A program made the translations under genes and the position numbers. A stretch of 64,000 nucleotides of DNA from Bacteroidaceae bacterium (lineage in GTDB: Bacteria; Bacteroidota; Bacteroidia; Bacteroidales; Bacteroidaceae), in NCBI GenBank assembly GCA_017619585.1, contig JAFZSA010000042.1, positions 62,001 through 126,000 of the forward strand, written 5' to 3'. Below the pieces are notes generated by a model. It searched no databases and was not told the DNA's origin. It worked only from the letters and a program-made list of their open reading frames with translations. This document shows positions 48,269 to 57,143 of this stretch, piece after piece (the stretch's first letter is position 1; the number at the start of each line of letters is the position of its first letter).

Positions 48269-49546
48269 ATGATAAAGACAAAAACCATAAAAACCCCACT
48301 CATGATGGCTGAGGCCTATGGCCCAACGTATTGTACTTCCGCCCATGTGCTTGAGAGCAAGCTCTCGCACAAGCCAGAAGCACAGTACGGTTTTGTTCCA
48401 AAACTCATCCATCATGGTGGAAAAACCCCGTGCTTCGCACTAAAAAACAAAGAGTGGTTATTGGTTATAGGTTATTGGTTATCGATGACATTAATCAAAA
48501 AAGTTGCCATTAAAAAGGTTTTTTCTGGTTTTTCCTCTGGAGATGTCTTATGTTGCGAAGCAACGTGTGATGATGGCAGGGCTTGTGCGGGAGCTTGCTC
48601 ACAGGCACAGAGCCATGACGTCAGCACTGATACTCGAAGAATAAAGACATCGGAAGAGGGGTTTTTGAGGTTTTTGTTAACAACCGAAACTTCAAAGATT
48701 AAGAGATTTTTTTCCCTAACGTTCCTTTGCCTCTTTGCCTTGATGGCAGTGGCACAGGATTATTCTGCTCTGGTAAGCGGTAAGGAGAAGAAGGATGCTG
48801 ACGCAACCCTCTCAAGACCCTTGCAGGCAAGTGTGCTGTTCGGCGTGGGATACAGCAACCAGTTGGACACCTATCTTTCCCCTATGGAATATACGGGTTA
48901 CCAGCTGAGCTTCCTGACATCGAGGGAACGCTTTACCAAATGGGGCGACGGCAATGTCTCCTTCCAGAGCCTGTTTCAAGGTGCCTACTCCCATACCCAG
49001 AATCCTGCCCGTACGGCTACAGACTGGGGAGGACGTCTGGCTTACGATGCCGGTTGGCATTACCATTGGATGCTTTCAGACCGTCTGTCCCTAAAGGCCG
49101 GAGGTCTGATAGGTGCTGATATGGGTTTCCTCTACAATGCCCGCAACTCCAACAATCCTGCCCAAGGCAGGTTAAGCGTGGATATCTCGGCTTCGGCTGG
49201 TGGCAGCTATAAGTTCAATATCCGTAAGTTGCCGGTACGTCTGAACTATCAGGCGGATCTGCCTCTGATGGGTTGTATGTTCAGCCCTCAGTTCGGACAG
49301 AGCTACTATGATATCTCAGAGGGCAGTCGCGACCATAACGTCTGCTTCTCGCATCCTGGCAACGCTCTCTGCTTCAGACAACTGCTGACGCTGGATCTGG
49401 AGTTCAACCGTGCCTCCTTGCGCTTCGGCTACATGGGCGATATCCGCCAGAGTCATGTTAACGGTATCCGTATGCATGATATCAATCACTCTTTTATGAT
49501 TGGTTACGTCAGGTACTTAAAGATTCTAAAGCGTAATGAAAGATAA
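48269..49546 (+). CDS. DUF3316-like outer-membrane protein; N-terminal extension doubtful
   Basis: The real protein appears to begin with the signal peptide IKRFFSLTFLCLFALMAVAQ near 48700, followed by a beta-barrel-like domain of about 275 residues (LQASVLFGVGYSNQLDTYLS, landmark; SFLTSRERFTKWGDGNVSFQ; LRFGYMGDIRQSHVNGI). The 140 codons before that lie in an inverted-repeat element (48280-48675) and read as nonsense (for example HHGGKTPCFALKNK, LLVIGYWLS). No good ATG sits right before the signal peptide; TTG codons at 48665 and 48674 are candidates. The element may have displaced the native start. It overlaps the next gene by 11 bp, implying coupling. Confidence 0.7.
   Translation: MIKTKTIKTPLMMAEAYGPTYCTSAHVLESKLSHKPEAQYGFVPKLIHHGGKTPCFALKNKEWLLVIGYWLSMTLIKKVAIKKVFSGFSSGDVLCCEATCDDGRACAGACSQAQSHDVSTDTRRIKTSEEGFLRFLLTTETSKIKRFFSLTFLCLFALMAVAQDYSALVSGKEKKDADATLSRPLQASVLFGVGYSNQLDTYLSPMEYTGYQLSFLTSRERFTKWGDGNVSFQSLFQGAYSHTQNPARTATDWGGRLAYDAGWHYHWMLSDRLSLKAGGLIGADMGFLYNARNSNNPAQGRLSVDISASAGGSYKFNIRKLPVRLNYQADLPLMGCMFSPQFGQSYYDISEGSRDHNVCFSHPGNALCFRQLLTLDLEFNRASLRFGYMGDIRQSHVNGIRMHDINHSFMIGYVRYLKILKRNER
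48280..48675. repeat. 396-bp element bounded by inverted repeats
   Basis: The ends match as inverted repeats: AAAAACC-AT-AAAAACCCC-A-CTC at 48280-48301 and GAGGGGTTTTTGAGGTTTTT at 48656-48675. Inside, GCTTGAGAGCAAGCTC... (about 48349-48376) is inverted at about 48585-48614 (GGCTTGTGCGGGAGCTTGCT). Compact hairpins include GAGAGCaaGCTCTC, GTGCttcGCAC and GTTGCgaaGCAAC. A GGTTATn heptamer array (48457-48484) sits in the middle. No transposase and no clear target duplication. Confidence 0.7.
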
Positions 49547-50555
49547 ATTGCTCATACTACTTGTCCTGGTGCTGGGCCTCTGCTCCTGCCAGAGGGGAGA
49601 GACAGAATATGATGAGACGCCCCAGGGTAATCTGGATGCTCTGTGGACTATCATAGACCAGCGATACTGCTTCCTGGATTACAAGGAGGCGGAGTTGGGC
49701 ATCTCATGGAACGACATACATGCCAAATACAGCGCTCGCCTGAATCCCAAGATGACACGTGCACAACTCTTTGAGGTATTGTGCCAGATGCTGGGCGAGC
49801 TGAAGGACGGACATGTGAACTTGTCCAGTAGTATGGATTTGGGTAGGAACTGGTCGTGGAAGGAGGATTATCCCCTGAACTTGGATGAGGAGTTGCGTGA
49901 TGCTTATCTACAAACCGACTATAACCTGGCATCAGGACTGAAGTACCGTATCCTGCCCGATAACATTGCCTATGTGGTGTACGAGAGTTTCCAGAATGGG
50001 ATAGGAGAGGGCAACTTGGATGATATGTTCTATGCTCTGCGTATATGCAACGGTATGATTCTGGACATAAGAGGCAACGGAGGCGGCAATCTTGATAATG
50101 AGACTAAGTTGGCCAGTCGTTTTACCAACGAAAAGGTGCTGGTGGGTTACCGCTCGCATAAGACAGGTACAGGCAGGAATGATTTCTCGGCTCTGGAACC
50201 TGAATACATAACACCCAGTAAGGGGGTACGTTGGCAGAAGCCTTGCGTGGTACTTACCAACCGTTCCTGCTACAGTGCTGCCAATACCTTTGTGCGTGAT
50301 ATGAAGGAGATGCCCCTTGTCACCATTATGGGCGACCAGACGGGTGGCGGTTCAGGCATGCCCTTCAGCAGCGAGTTGCCCATAGGATGGAGCGTCCGCT
50401 TCAGCGCTAGTCCCAGCTTTGATGCACAGAAGCAGCAGATAGAGTTCGGTATAGCGCCGGACATCTCCTGCTCCCTGGATGCAGGGAAAGCCGCCCAAGG
50501 CATAGACTCCATGATAGAAGCGGCCAGGGAATTCATTGGCGGCCAAACTTCGTAA
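49536..50555 (+). CDS. S41-family peptidase lipoprotein
   Basis: A 339-residue lipoprotein (lipobox GLCSC, Cys near 19) of the tail-specific protease family. The N-terminal helical region (LDALWTIIDQRYCFLDYKEA) is the tricorn-like cap. The catalytic Ser lies in TNRSCYSAANTF, the oxyanion region in ILDIRGNGGGN, and QTGGGSGMPF follows. No PDZ domain is apparent, so it is a short form. The catalytic Lys, expected four turns after the Ser, cannot be assigned with confidence. It is translationally coupled to the DUF3316 gene. Confidence 0.87.
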   Translation: MKDKLLILLVLVLGLCSCQRGETEYDETPQGNLDALWTIIDQRYCFLDYKEAELGISWNDIHAKYSARLNPKMTRAQLFEVLCQMLGELKDGHVNLSSSMDLGRNWSWKEDYPLNLDEELRDAYLQTDYNLASGLKYRILPDNIAYVVYESFQNGIGEGNLDDMFYALRICNGMILDIRGNGGGNLDNETKLASRFTNEKVLVGYRSHKTGTGRNDFSALEPEYITPSKGVRWQKPCVVLTNRSCYSAANTFVRDMKEMPLVTIMGDQTGGGSGMPFSSELPIGWSVRFSASPSFDAQKQQIEFGIAPDISCSLDAGKAAQGIDSMIEAAREFIGGQTS

Positions 50556-50620
50556 TAACGTTATAACGTTGTAACGTCATGACGAAATAAAGAGGCCGCC
50601 TCCAAAAAATAGAAAACAAA
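50549..50620. repeat. Octamer array (inverse of CGTTATnn) and GGCCGCCTC segment
   Basis: TAATAACG, TTATAACG, TTGTAACG and TCATGACG are consecutive 8-mers, starting within the S41 stop codon, followed by AGAGGCCGCCTCC. It is the reverse-strand version of the arrays at 28437 and 37700. Confidence 0.8.
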
Positions 50621-50637
50621 ATTTAAATTAACCATAT

Positions 50638-52434
50638 ATGAGAAGTCTATCAGAAAAAGAGATTACCATCCTTACTAACCAAGGTTGTATAGCAGAAGAT
50701 TGGTCGGCCATTCAGGTCAAGGATGAATTCACTCCCCAGTATATAAATAATGTAGAGTTCTACGGAAAGGTCACTCTAGGTGTCTTCCAGAAGGATGTTG
50801 AGGTTGCTCCTGGTTTCAGCAAGCATTCCGGCATCCGTTATGCTACTTTGCGTAATGTTGTTATCGGAGATAACTGTCTGATTGAACATGTTGGAACCAT
50901 CAACACTATTACTGGTGCTACCTTTGGACAGGGTAAGATTATTTCCGTACTGAACGAGGTAGGCGACGGCAATGTTATGATCTTCGACGGTTTGAACTCG
51001 CAGTTGGCAAGCCTGATGGTGAAATATGAACACGACAAGGAGTTCACCCAGGCTATCCGCACCATGATTCAGAAGAAGATAGAGCAGACTAGTCAGCCCA
51101 TCACTACCATAGGAAATGATGTGCGCATCACACATACAACGGCTATCATCAACTGTCACATCAGTGATGGTTGTCAGATAGATGGTGCCCTGCGTCTGCA
51201 GGATTGTACCCTGAAGAGTATGCCTAGTGCAATTGTTAGAATCGGCGTGGGCGTTATTGCAGAGGACTCTGTAATCTATAACGGTTCCTCTGTACTGAAC
51301 AACGCCAAACTGGAGAACTGCTTTGTGGGGGAGGCCTGCATAATCACTGACGGCTTTACAGCAGAGAGCAGTCTGTTCTTTGCCAACTGCTACATGAGCA
51401 ATGGTGAGGCCTGTGCCGCCTTCTGTGGCCCCTTCTCAGCCAGTCACCACAAGAGCTCATTGCTGATTGGCGGTATGTTCAGTTTCTATAATGCCGGTTC
51501 AGCTACCAACTTCTCTAACCACGCCTACAAGATGGGACCTGTACACTGGGGCGTTCTGGATCGTGGAACCAAGACTGCCAGTGGCAGCTACATCCTGATG
51601 CCTGCCCATATAGGAACCTTCAGCGTCTGCTTTGGTAAGTTGATGCACCACCCTGATACACGTAAGCTGCCTTTCTCTTACCTAATTGCCTATGGCGATG
51701 AGATGTACCTGATTCCTGGTCGTAACCTTACTACCGTAGGCTTGTACCGCGATATCCGTAAATGGCCCAAGCGTGATAGGCGTCCTGATGAAGCTCGCAA
51801 TTCCATTGTCAACTTTGATTGGCTTTCGCCCTTCTCTGTTGGCGGCATCATGGTAGCTAAGCGAACGCTGGAAGGCTTGCGCGAGATATCCGGCGATGTG
51901 GCAACATACAACTTCCATGACTATGTTATCAAAAACTCTTCCCTGAAGAAGGGTATCAAGTACTACGATATTGCCTTGCGTATCTATATGGGTGCCGTTA
52001 TGAAACGCCATATTCTGGAAGTCCCCCGTTCCAGCGTAGGAACAGGCAAGTGGAGCGACCTGAGTGGTCTGCTCATTCCCGTTTCTGAGGAAGAACGTAT
52101 AGTAGAGGCTATCAAGAGTGGTAAACTGAATACCATAGCCGACATTCGTGAGGAGTTTGTTAAGGCCAACCGTAACTATTCAGAGTACCGTTGGGCATGG
52201 AGCTACCGACTGATCCGTGAATACTATGGTATAGAAGGAAAGATAACACAACAGGACGCCGAACGAGTGATGGAGGATTACATCACTGCCCGACGTGCCT
52301 GGATTGCTGAGATCCGTAAAGACGCAGTCAAGGAATTCGAGTTGGGCGACATTGATCAGGACGTCCTCGACGAATTCCTTGAAGTGCTAGACAAAGAGGT
52401 GGAATACGAGCGTCTTATGAAATACGAGATGTAA
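50638..52434 (+). CDS. DUF4954-like left-handed beta-helix protein
   Basis: A 598-residue protein. Residues about 40-330 are hexapeptide-repeat-like (YATLRNVVIGDNCLIEHVG, ITTIGNDVRITHTTAIINCHI, VGVIAEDSVIYNGSSVLNNA as landmarks) and predict a long parallel beta-helix. The rest is mixed, ending with a helical region (SEYRWAWSYRLIREYYGI ... EVLDKEVEYERLMKYEM). I recall this architecture as DUF4954, found in Bacteroidota and probably a sugar-nucleotide or acyl-transferase-like scaffold. Activity unknown. Its 3' end overlaps the truncated M16 gene on the opposite strand by 20 bp. Confidence 0.8.
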   Translation: MRSLSEKEITILTNQGCIAEDWSAIQVKDEFTPQYINNVEFYGKVTLGVFQKDVEVAPGFSKHSGIRYATLRNVVIGDNCLIEHVGTINTITGATFGQGKIISVLNEVGDGNVMIFDGLNSQLASLMVKYEHDKEFTQAIRTMIQKKIEQTSQPITTIGNDVRITHTTAIINCHISDGCQIDGALRLQDCTLKSMPSAIVRIGVGVIAEDSVIYNGSSVLNNAKLENCFVGEACIITDGFTAESSLFFANCYMSNGEACAAFCGPFSASHHKSSLLIGGMFSFYNAGSATNFSNHAYKMGPVHWGVLDRGTKTASGSYILMPAHIGTFSVCFGKLMHHPDTRKLPFSYLIAYGDEMYLIPGRNLTTVGLYRDIRKWPKRDRRPDEARNSIVNFDWLSPFSVGGIMVAKRTLEGLREISGDVATYNFHDYVIKNSSLKKGIKYYDIALRIYMGAVMKRHILEVPRSSVGTGKWSDLSGLLIPVSEEERIVEAIKSGKLNTIADIREEFVKANRNYSEYRWAWSYRLIREYYGIEGKITQQDAERVMEDYITARRAWIAEIRKDAVKEFELGDIDQDVLDEFLEVLDKEVEYERLMKYEM

Positions 52435-53215
52435 TGTCATAGGCATGATAGTTTGCCTGCTCGTGCTTCTTGCTTGTCGGTAGCGATGCAATGTATTTCT
52501 CCAGCAGAGGAATCAGGACATCCTCTGTGATATTTCCTGTGATGACGAAGGTGAAGTCACTCGCATTGCTGAAACGTTGTGCTACTATCTGCATCACTAC
52601 ATCATAGTTGATGGCGTCCAGATCCTTTTTGGTCAGGTCATAGGTAGAGGTGCTCTTCTTGTTAGAAAGCTCCTCGCGCTTATGCTCACGCCATGTATTG
52701 AAGGCTGTCAAGTCGGTACGCAGGGAGGTGAAGTACATGTGGTTCAGTTGGAACATTGTCTCCAGATCCTTGGGTGCAGCACTTGAAGAGATGAATTCTC
52801 CGTACAAGCCGATGTAGGGGGTTACGCTTACTTTGTGTCCTGCCAATGTCTTGTTCAGCTCGCTCTCGCTGTAGTCGCCTAATCCGCTTACAGCCAGACA
52901 CTCATTCAGCACCTTCAGGTTGGCAGGCAGGATATTGGTGTACAGAGATGTCCCGCCGTTGCTCAGGGCATACATGGTGACCTCGTTTGTATTCTTGCTG
53001 TCTTGACGGTAGAGTACTGTTACGCCATTGGATAAGGTATAGCGGGCGAATCCCTGTGTATTGGGTACATTCTTTACGATATGTCCGGGTGTGAGCTGCT
53101 GCTGTATCAGCGATACATTGCTAACTGCTTCTGCTGCGGGAGCTTCGCTCTCGGCACATACTGTGTTGAAACCACCGGTCAGTAACACTGTCATGCAAAA
53201 TAGAATCTTTTTCAT
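52415..53215 (-). pseudogene. M16-family peptidase remnant (internally deleted and 3'-truncated)
   Basis: A 266-residue frame. The signal peptide (VLLTGGFNTVCAE) leads almost directly into what is normally the second half of a large M16 protein (FARYTLSNGVTVLYRQDSKNTN; NILPANLKVLNECLAVSGLGDYSESEL; YIGLYGEFISSSAAPKDLETMFQL, landmarks). No HxxEH zinc motif is present. The frame then stops inside the 3' end of DUF4954 after an LEKYIASLP segment, where full-length proteins (about 900 residues) continue. It looks like the remains of a PqqL-like peptidase after deletions, although the frame is open and could still make a periplasmic protein. Confidence 0.65.
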
Positions 53216-53343
53216 TGTAGTAATCTTTATGGGTTTAACTTCTTTCTACACGTATGTCGCAGGCTACTACAAGAAAACTACACTTTTTCAAAAATATTTT
53301 TTTCTTTGGTAAATTCCCTTTAGGGAAATATTTGCATTGTTTC

Positions 53344-53374
53344 TTTGCTTGAGTCCTAAAAAACGCTATCTTTG
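53344..53374 (+). promoter_or_regulatory. Promoter of the second CotH gene
   Basis: TTTG (53344-53347), 19 nt, TATCTTTG (53367-53374), 24 nt before the ATG. Confidence 0.85.
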
Positions 53375-53398
53375 CAGTTGTTAACTTGAAAAGATCAC

Positions 53399-56300
53399 AT
53401 GAAGACTCAATTATCTCTCCTGTACATTCTTCTATTAGGATGCCTTTCCAATATATACGCAGATACTCCCATCGAGGATGGTGTTTATTCCATCTCCTGT
53501 ACCAAACAAGATGGCTACTTGGGCTTGGGTGCCTACCATAATGCAGATCCATATATATATTATGTAAGTGACGGACAGGATAAGACGGACGATGCCTACT
53601 GGGTGATTACCAACACGCAGTCGGGCTATACCATTCGCAATCAGGCTTCAGGCGAACTGTTGGTTTTTACCACCGAGCGTGTTGACCAGTACTACAAGTA
53701 TATGACGTTGGCGAAGGAACCCATGGGCGACCAGTCGGAATACTGGAATATCATAGAAGGTACCGATGGTGCGTACTGCGTACAGAGTGCTGTAAACACT
53801 GGCTACTATTGGAATCTTCGTTCCGGCTCCAATATGCTTGGCACCTATAGGGGTAGTGGTGGAAACGGTGTCAACGAGCGCTATGTCTTCCAGAAGAAAA
53901 GCGACGTTCCGGAGCCCTTTATAGATCCGATTTCTGACCCTACGGTTATGCCGTCCTTCCCTGAGGCACTACACATCTATCTTTCTGATGGCAGGATGGA
54001 GGCCTATCCGCTGAAGTATGTTACAGGATATAAGGAGGCCGATGGTAAGTTGGTTATCAGCACCAACTTTGGGATGACTTACTCCTACGACCTCTCTAAG
54101 GTTGATAGCTTGAGCGAGCGGAGGCCCGCTTTCCCATCTTTCGAATCGTTCAAGTTCAATAACAAGTTCAACGATCAGCTTTTCTCTGCTGTCAATGGCG
54201 AGATGGTGGGCGATACCGTCTTTGCAACGGTTGCAGCCATTGGCAAACGCCTGACTCCCTCGTTCCAAGTAGCAGACGAGAATGTGGTCGTGTATGTTAA
54301 AGGTCAGGTTCAGACAAGTAAGCAGAGTCGTCTGCGTTTTGACAAGGATGTCTATTATATAGTCACCTGGAACGGCTATACTATTCTTACCCCGGAAGAA
54401 GGCAATAAGTACTCCCAGAAACCATACGGAAGGGTTGTCCGCGTTCATGTTGACTGGCTGACGGATAGGGCAGAGGTGCCTACTATCTACATCAATACAG
54501 TTGACGGGAAGGCTGTTACCAGCAAGGATTATTTCAAGGATGCCACCATCACCATAGACGGACACGGCATCTTCCCCTCTATGGAAGAGACCACTATGCA
54601 GATAAAAGGAAGGGGCAACAGCAGCTGGGGATGGGCCAAGAAACCCTATCGTATCAAGTTTGAAGAGAAGGTAAAGCCCCTTGGCATGACCAAGGGTAAG
54701 AACTGGGTGCTGCTGGCTAACGGTATCGGTGGTTCGCTGATGACGAACGCCATAGGTATGAAGGCTGCCAACCTTATAGGGACTGCAGCTGCCAATCATA
54801 TCGTGCCTGTAGATCTGTACCTCAATGGCGAATACCGTGGCAGCTACAACCTGACAGAGAAGGTGGGCTTCTCCAACAATAGTGTTGACCTTGACGACGA
54901 GACGGCAGCTGCCTTGCTGGAACTTGATTCCTATTACGATGAGCCTACGGGACAGAAATTCCGCTCGCAGCCTTACAACCTGCCCATCAATATCAAGGAA
55001 CCTGAGTTCAACGAGGGGACAACAACCCTGACGCTGGATGTGATTAGGAATAGCTTCAACAGTTTCATGCAGGCACTCAATAAGGAGAAGGACATCTCAC
55101 GATACGTAGATATTAAGCAGTTGTCTCGCTTCCTTATGGTGAACGAGCTTATCTGTAACTTCGAGCTCTACCATCCCAAGAGCACCTTCTGCTACCGCGA
55201 GAATTTCGAGGTTGATAGCATTAAGTACATCTTCGGTCCTGTCTGGGATCTCGACTGGGGTTATGGTTACGAGCAGAACCGCAGTTATTTCAAGAATAAT
55301 GCCACCAGTAACTACTGGATTGATATGCCTAACTTCGAGGTGAAGCAGTTCATTCAGGACCTTCGCTGGAACTATGAGCCTATGTGCGAACTTTATAAGC
55401 AACTGTGGAAGCAATTCCTGGACGAGAACTTAGAGGAACTGAAGGAATACTGCCAGGATTATTACGACTTTGCTTGCAACTCCTTCAACAGCAACCGCGA
55501 TAAGTGGGGCGACAAGACGGATTATGCACAACAGGCTATAGAAGCGGCCAACTGGTTAGATACACGTGCCAATCGCATCTATCAGGATATTCTGGATGGT
55601 GTCCGCCCAGCCAAGCCAGAACCAGTGGATCCTGTTGAGTTTGCCAACAACAAGTTGTACAACATCTCCTGTCCGCGTGGCGATTTGATCCTTAGCTACG
55701 ACTACAAGGGGCTGGAAGCAGGACAAAATGCCTGGTGGACGGTTACCGACTCTGAGAAGCAGTTTGCTATCATCAATATAGAGGGAAATAACTACCTCTA
55801 CAGCCCGTACCTGAAGAAATATCTAAGAACCGGTACCGCCTCGAACGGAGAGTGGATAGAGGCATTAGGTTCCCCCATCTACTTCGATCCTTCCTATCCT
55901 GATGGTGAATACCTCTATATGATGAGCACACTCACAGTAAACGAAGATATTAAATGGTTCAACAATAATTCCAGTACTATTGTCATCAATAACTATAGAA
56001 CCCCCGACCCTGGCGACCGCTGGATGATAACGGAGGTGGGCGACTTCGACCCTACGGAGGCTCTACTCGTTGCTCAGAACAGTATGTTGGCTGTAACGAT
56101 GAATCTCTACTATAAAGGTGAGTTCGTCACTTCTGAAACGAAGAAGCTACCTTACGGAGCAGATATGCCTGAACCGCCATCGGAATGGGAGAATTCCTTC
56201 GTGATGCTGACTCCCATCGGTACGCATCCGTATATGGTTACTGATGACACTTCCGTAGATTACGAGGCTAGGTGGATAGGGCCTTTTGATTTTACTACCT

Positions 56301-56866
56301 CCGAGAATGATGCCAAATGGTATAACATGACCATTCGCACGGAATATATGGTGGGAAAGACTGCTACGGAACCCTATTATCCAGTTGCCGTGCATAGTGT
56401 GGATACATTGGGGCTGCCTACCTTCCAATGGGCTTTCAGTGGTAATCCTTATAAGGTTAAGGTGTATAACCGCTCTACTGGCTTGAAGGAGGTGCTGACA
56501 CTTGTTGGTTCTAATGCTGTTATGCGTCAGGGCAGCTATGAATGGGACCTGATTCCTAATCAGGATGGTTTTGTGTTGCGTGTTCCGGGTACTTCCTGCG
56601 TATGCCTCAATCAGTTTGGAGGCAGTACGGGACCTCTCAGCTGTTGGGATGATGCCCGAAGTCTTTATAATGATGGCTCCACCTTCCGTGTGATAGAAGG
56701 ACCTGATCCTGACGGAATAGAAAGCCTCACCCCAGCCCTCTCCGAAGGCGAGGGAGCTATCTACGACCTGAGCGGTCGACTTGTCAACTTGTCAACTCGT
56801 CAACTTGTCAACTATTTAAAAAAGGGTCTTTACATTGTGAACGGCAAGAAGGTTATGGTTAGGTGA
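53399..56866 (+). CDS. Secreted CotH-domain protein with T9SS tail
   Basis: A 1155-residue exported protein. Signal peptide 1-21. A ricin/RICIN-like or agglutinin-like beta domain (about 25-165; IEDGVYSISC ... YWNIIEGTDGAYCVQ) is followed by a CotH kinase-like domain (about 360-730): MQIKGRGNSSWGWAKKPYRI, WVLLANGIGGSLMTNAIG, VPVDLYLNGEYRGSYNLTEK, FELYHPKSTFCYRENF and GPVWDLDWGYGYE. Further beta domains and the T9SS tail (IYDLSGRLVN ... LKKGLYIVNGKKVMVR) end it. Two repeat insertions sit in the tail: the GC palindrome (SLTPALSEGEG, about 56725-56760) and octads GTCAACTT (56775-56814, LVNLSTRQLVN). Confidence 0.87.
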   Translation: MKTQLSLLYILLLGCLSNIYADTPIEDGVYSISCTKQDGYLGLGAYHNADPYIYYVSDGQDKTDDAYWVITNTQSGYTIRNQASGELLVFTTERVDQYYKYMTLAKEPMGDQSEYWNIIEGTDGAYCVQSAVNTGYYWNLRSGSNMLGTYRGSGGNGVNERYVFQKKSDVPEPFIDPISDPTVMPSFPEALHIYLSDGRMEAYPLKYVTGYKEADGKLVISTNFGMTYSYDLSKVDSLSERRPAFPSFESFKFNNKFNDQLFSAVNGEMVGDTVFATVAAIGKRLTPSFQVADENVVVYVKGQVQTSKQSRLRFDKDVYYIVTWNGYTILTPEEGNKYSQKPYGRVVRVHVDWLTDRAEVPTIYINTVDGKAVTSKDYFKDATITIDGHGIFPSMEETTMQIKGRGNSSWGWAKKPYRIKFEEKVKPLGMTKGKNWVLLANGIGGSLMTNAIGMKAANLIGTAAANHIVPVDLYLNGEYRGSYNLTEKVGFSNNSVDLDDETAAALLELDSYYDEPTGQKFRSQPYNLPINIKEPEFNEGTTTLTLDVIRNSFNSFMQALNKEKDISRYVDIKQLSRFLMVNELICNFELYHPKSTFCYRENFEVDSIKYIFGPVWDLDWGYGYEQNRSYFKNNATSNYWIDMPNFEVKQFIQDLRWNYEPMCELYKQLWKQFLDENLEELKEYCQDYYDFACNSFNSNRDKWGDKTDYAQQAIEAANWLDTRANRIYQDILDGVRPAKPEPVDPVEFANNKLYNISCPRGDLILSYDYKGLEAGQNAWWTVTDSEKQFAIINIEGNNYLYSPYLKKYLRTGTASNGEWIEALGSPIYFDPSYPDGEYLYMMSTLTVNEDIKWFNNNSSTIVINNYRTPDPGDRWMITEVGDFDPTEALLVAQNSMLAVTMNLYYKGEFVTSETKKLPYGADMPEPPSEWENSFVMLTPIGTHPYMVTDDTSVDYEARWIGPFDFTTSENDAKWYNMTIRTEYMVGKTATEPYYPVAVHSVDTLGLPTFQWAFSGNPYKVKVYNRSTGLKEVLTLVGSNAVMRQGSYEWDLIPNQDGFVLRVPGTSCVCLNQFGGSTGPLSCWDDARSLYNDGSTFRVIEGPDPDGIESLTPALSEGEGAIYDLSGRLVNLSTRQLVNYLKKGLYIVNGKKVMVR
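56775..56814. repeat. In-frame octamer array GTCAACTT
   Basis: GTCGACTT, GTCAACTT, GTCAACTC, GTCAACTT and GTCAACTA run in 8-bp register inside the T9SS tail of the CotH gene, encoding RLVNLSTRQLVN. Confidence 0.85.
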
Positions 56867-56956
56867 TTTCCTCTTTTTGATTGTAGCTTTCATAACGTTT
56901 TCGTTATGACTTCGTGAGTTACTCTCATACAATCAAAAAAACAATAATGAAAACAA

Positions 56957-56982
56957 AAAAGGAACTCGTTTGAGTTCCTTTT
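56957..56982. terminator. Terminator after the CotH gene and tRNA
   Basis: AAAAGGAACTC and GAGTTCCTTTT form a perfect stem with an A run before and T-rich bases after; it can serve both strands. Confidence 0.8.
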
Positions 56983-56985
56983 CTG

Positions 56986-57059
56986 TAGCGGGAGTGGGTC
57001 ACGATCCCACGACCTCCGGATTATGAATCCGACGCTCTAACCAGCTGAGCTATCCCGCC
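56986..57059 (-). tRNA. tRNA-Met (anticodon CAT)
   Basis: A 74-nt cloverleaf. Acceptor GGCGGGA pairs with TCCCGCT (G1-U72), the D arm is AGCTCAGCTGGTTAGAGC-like, the anticodon loop is TTCATAA, and the T arm is GTGGGATCGTGACCCAC. Discriminator A. CCA is not encoded. G1-U72 rather than the C1-A72 mismatch argues for elongator Met (or a lysidine tRNA-Ile) rather than initiator. Confidence 0.95.
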
Positions 57060-57143
57060 ATTTTCGCGTTTGCGGTTGCAAAGGTATGGCTTTTTCTGCT
57101 ATCTGCAAAACTTTTCGGGGGAAATTTTTTGCTGTAGCTGTAA

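Noticed and set aside
48280..48675. Inverted-repeat element called as an insertion sequence
   Set aside because: No transposase frame and no target-site duplication; kept only as a MITE-like or structured element.
56986..57059. tRNA read as initiator tRNA-fMet
   Set aside because: It has a G1-U72 pair instead of the initiator mismatch, so elongator Met or lysidine tRNA-Ile is likelier.
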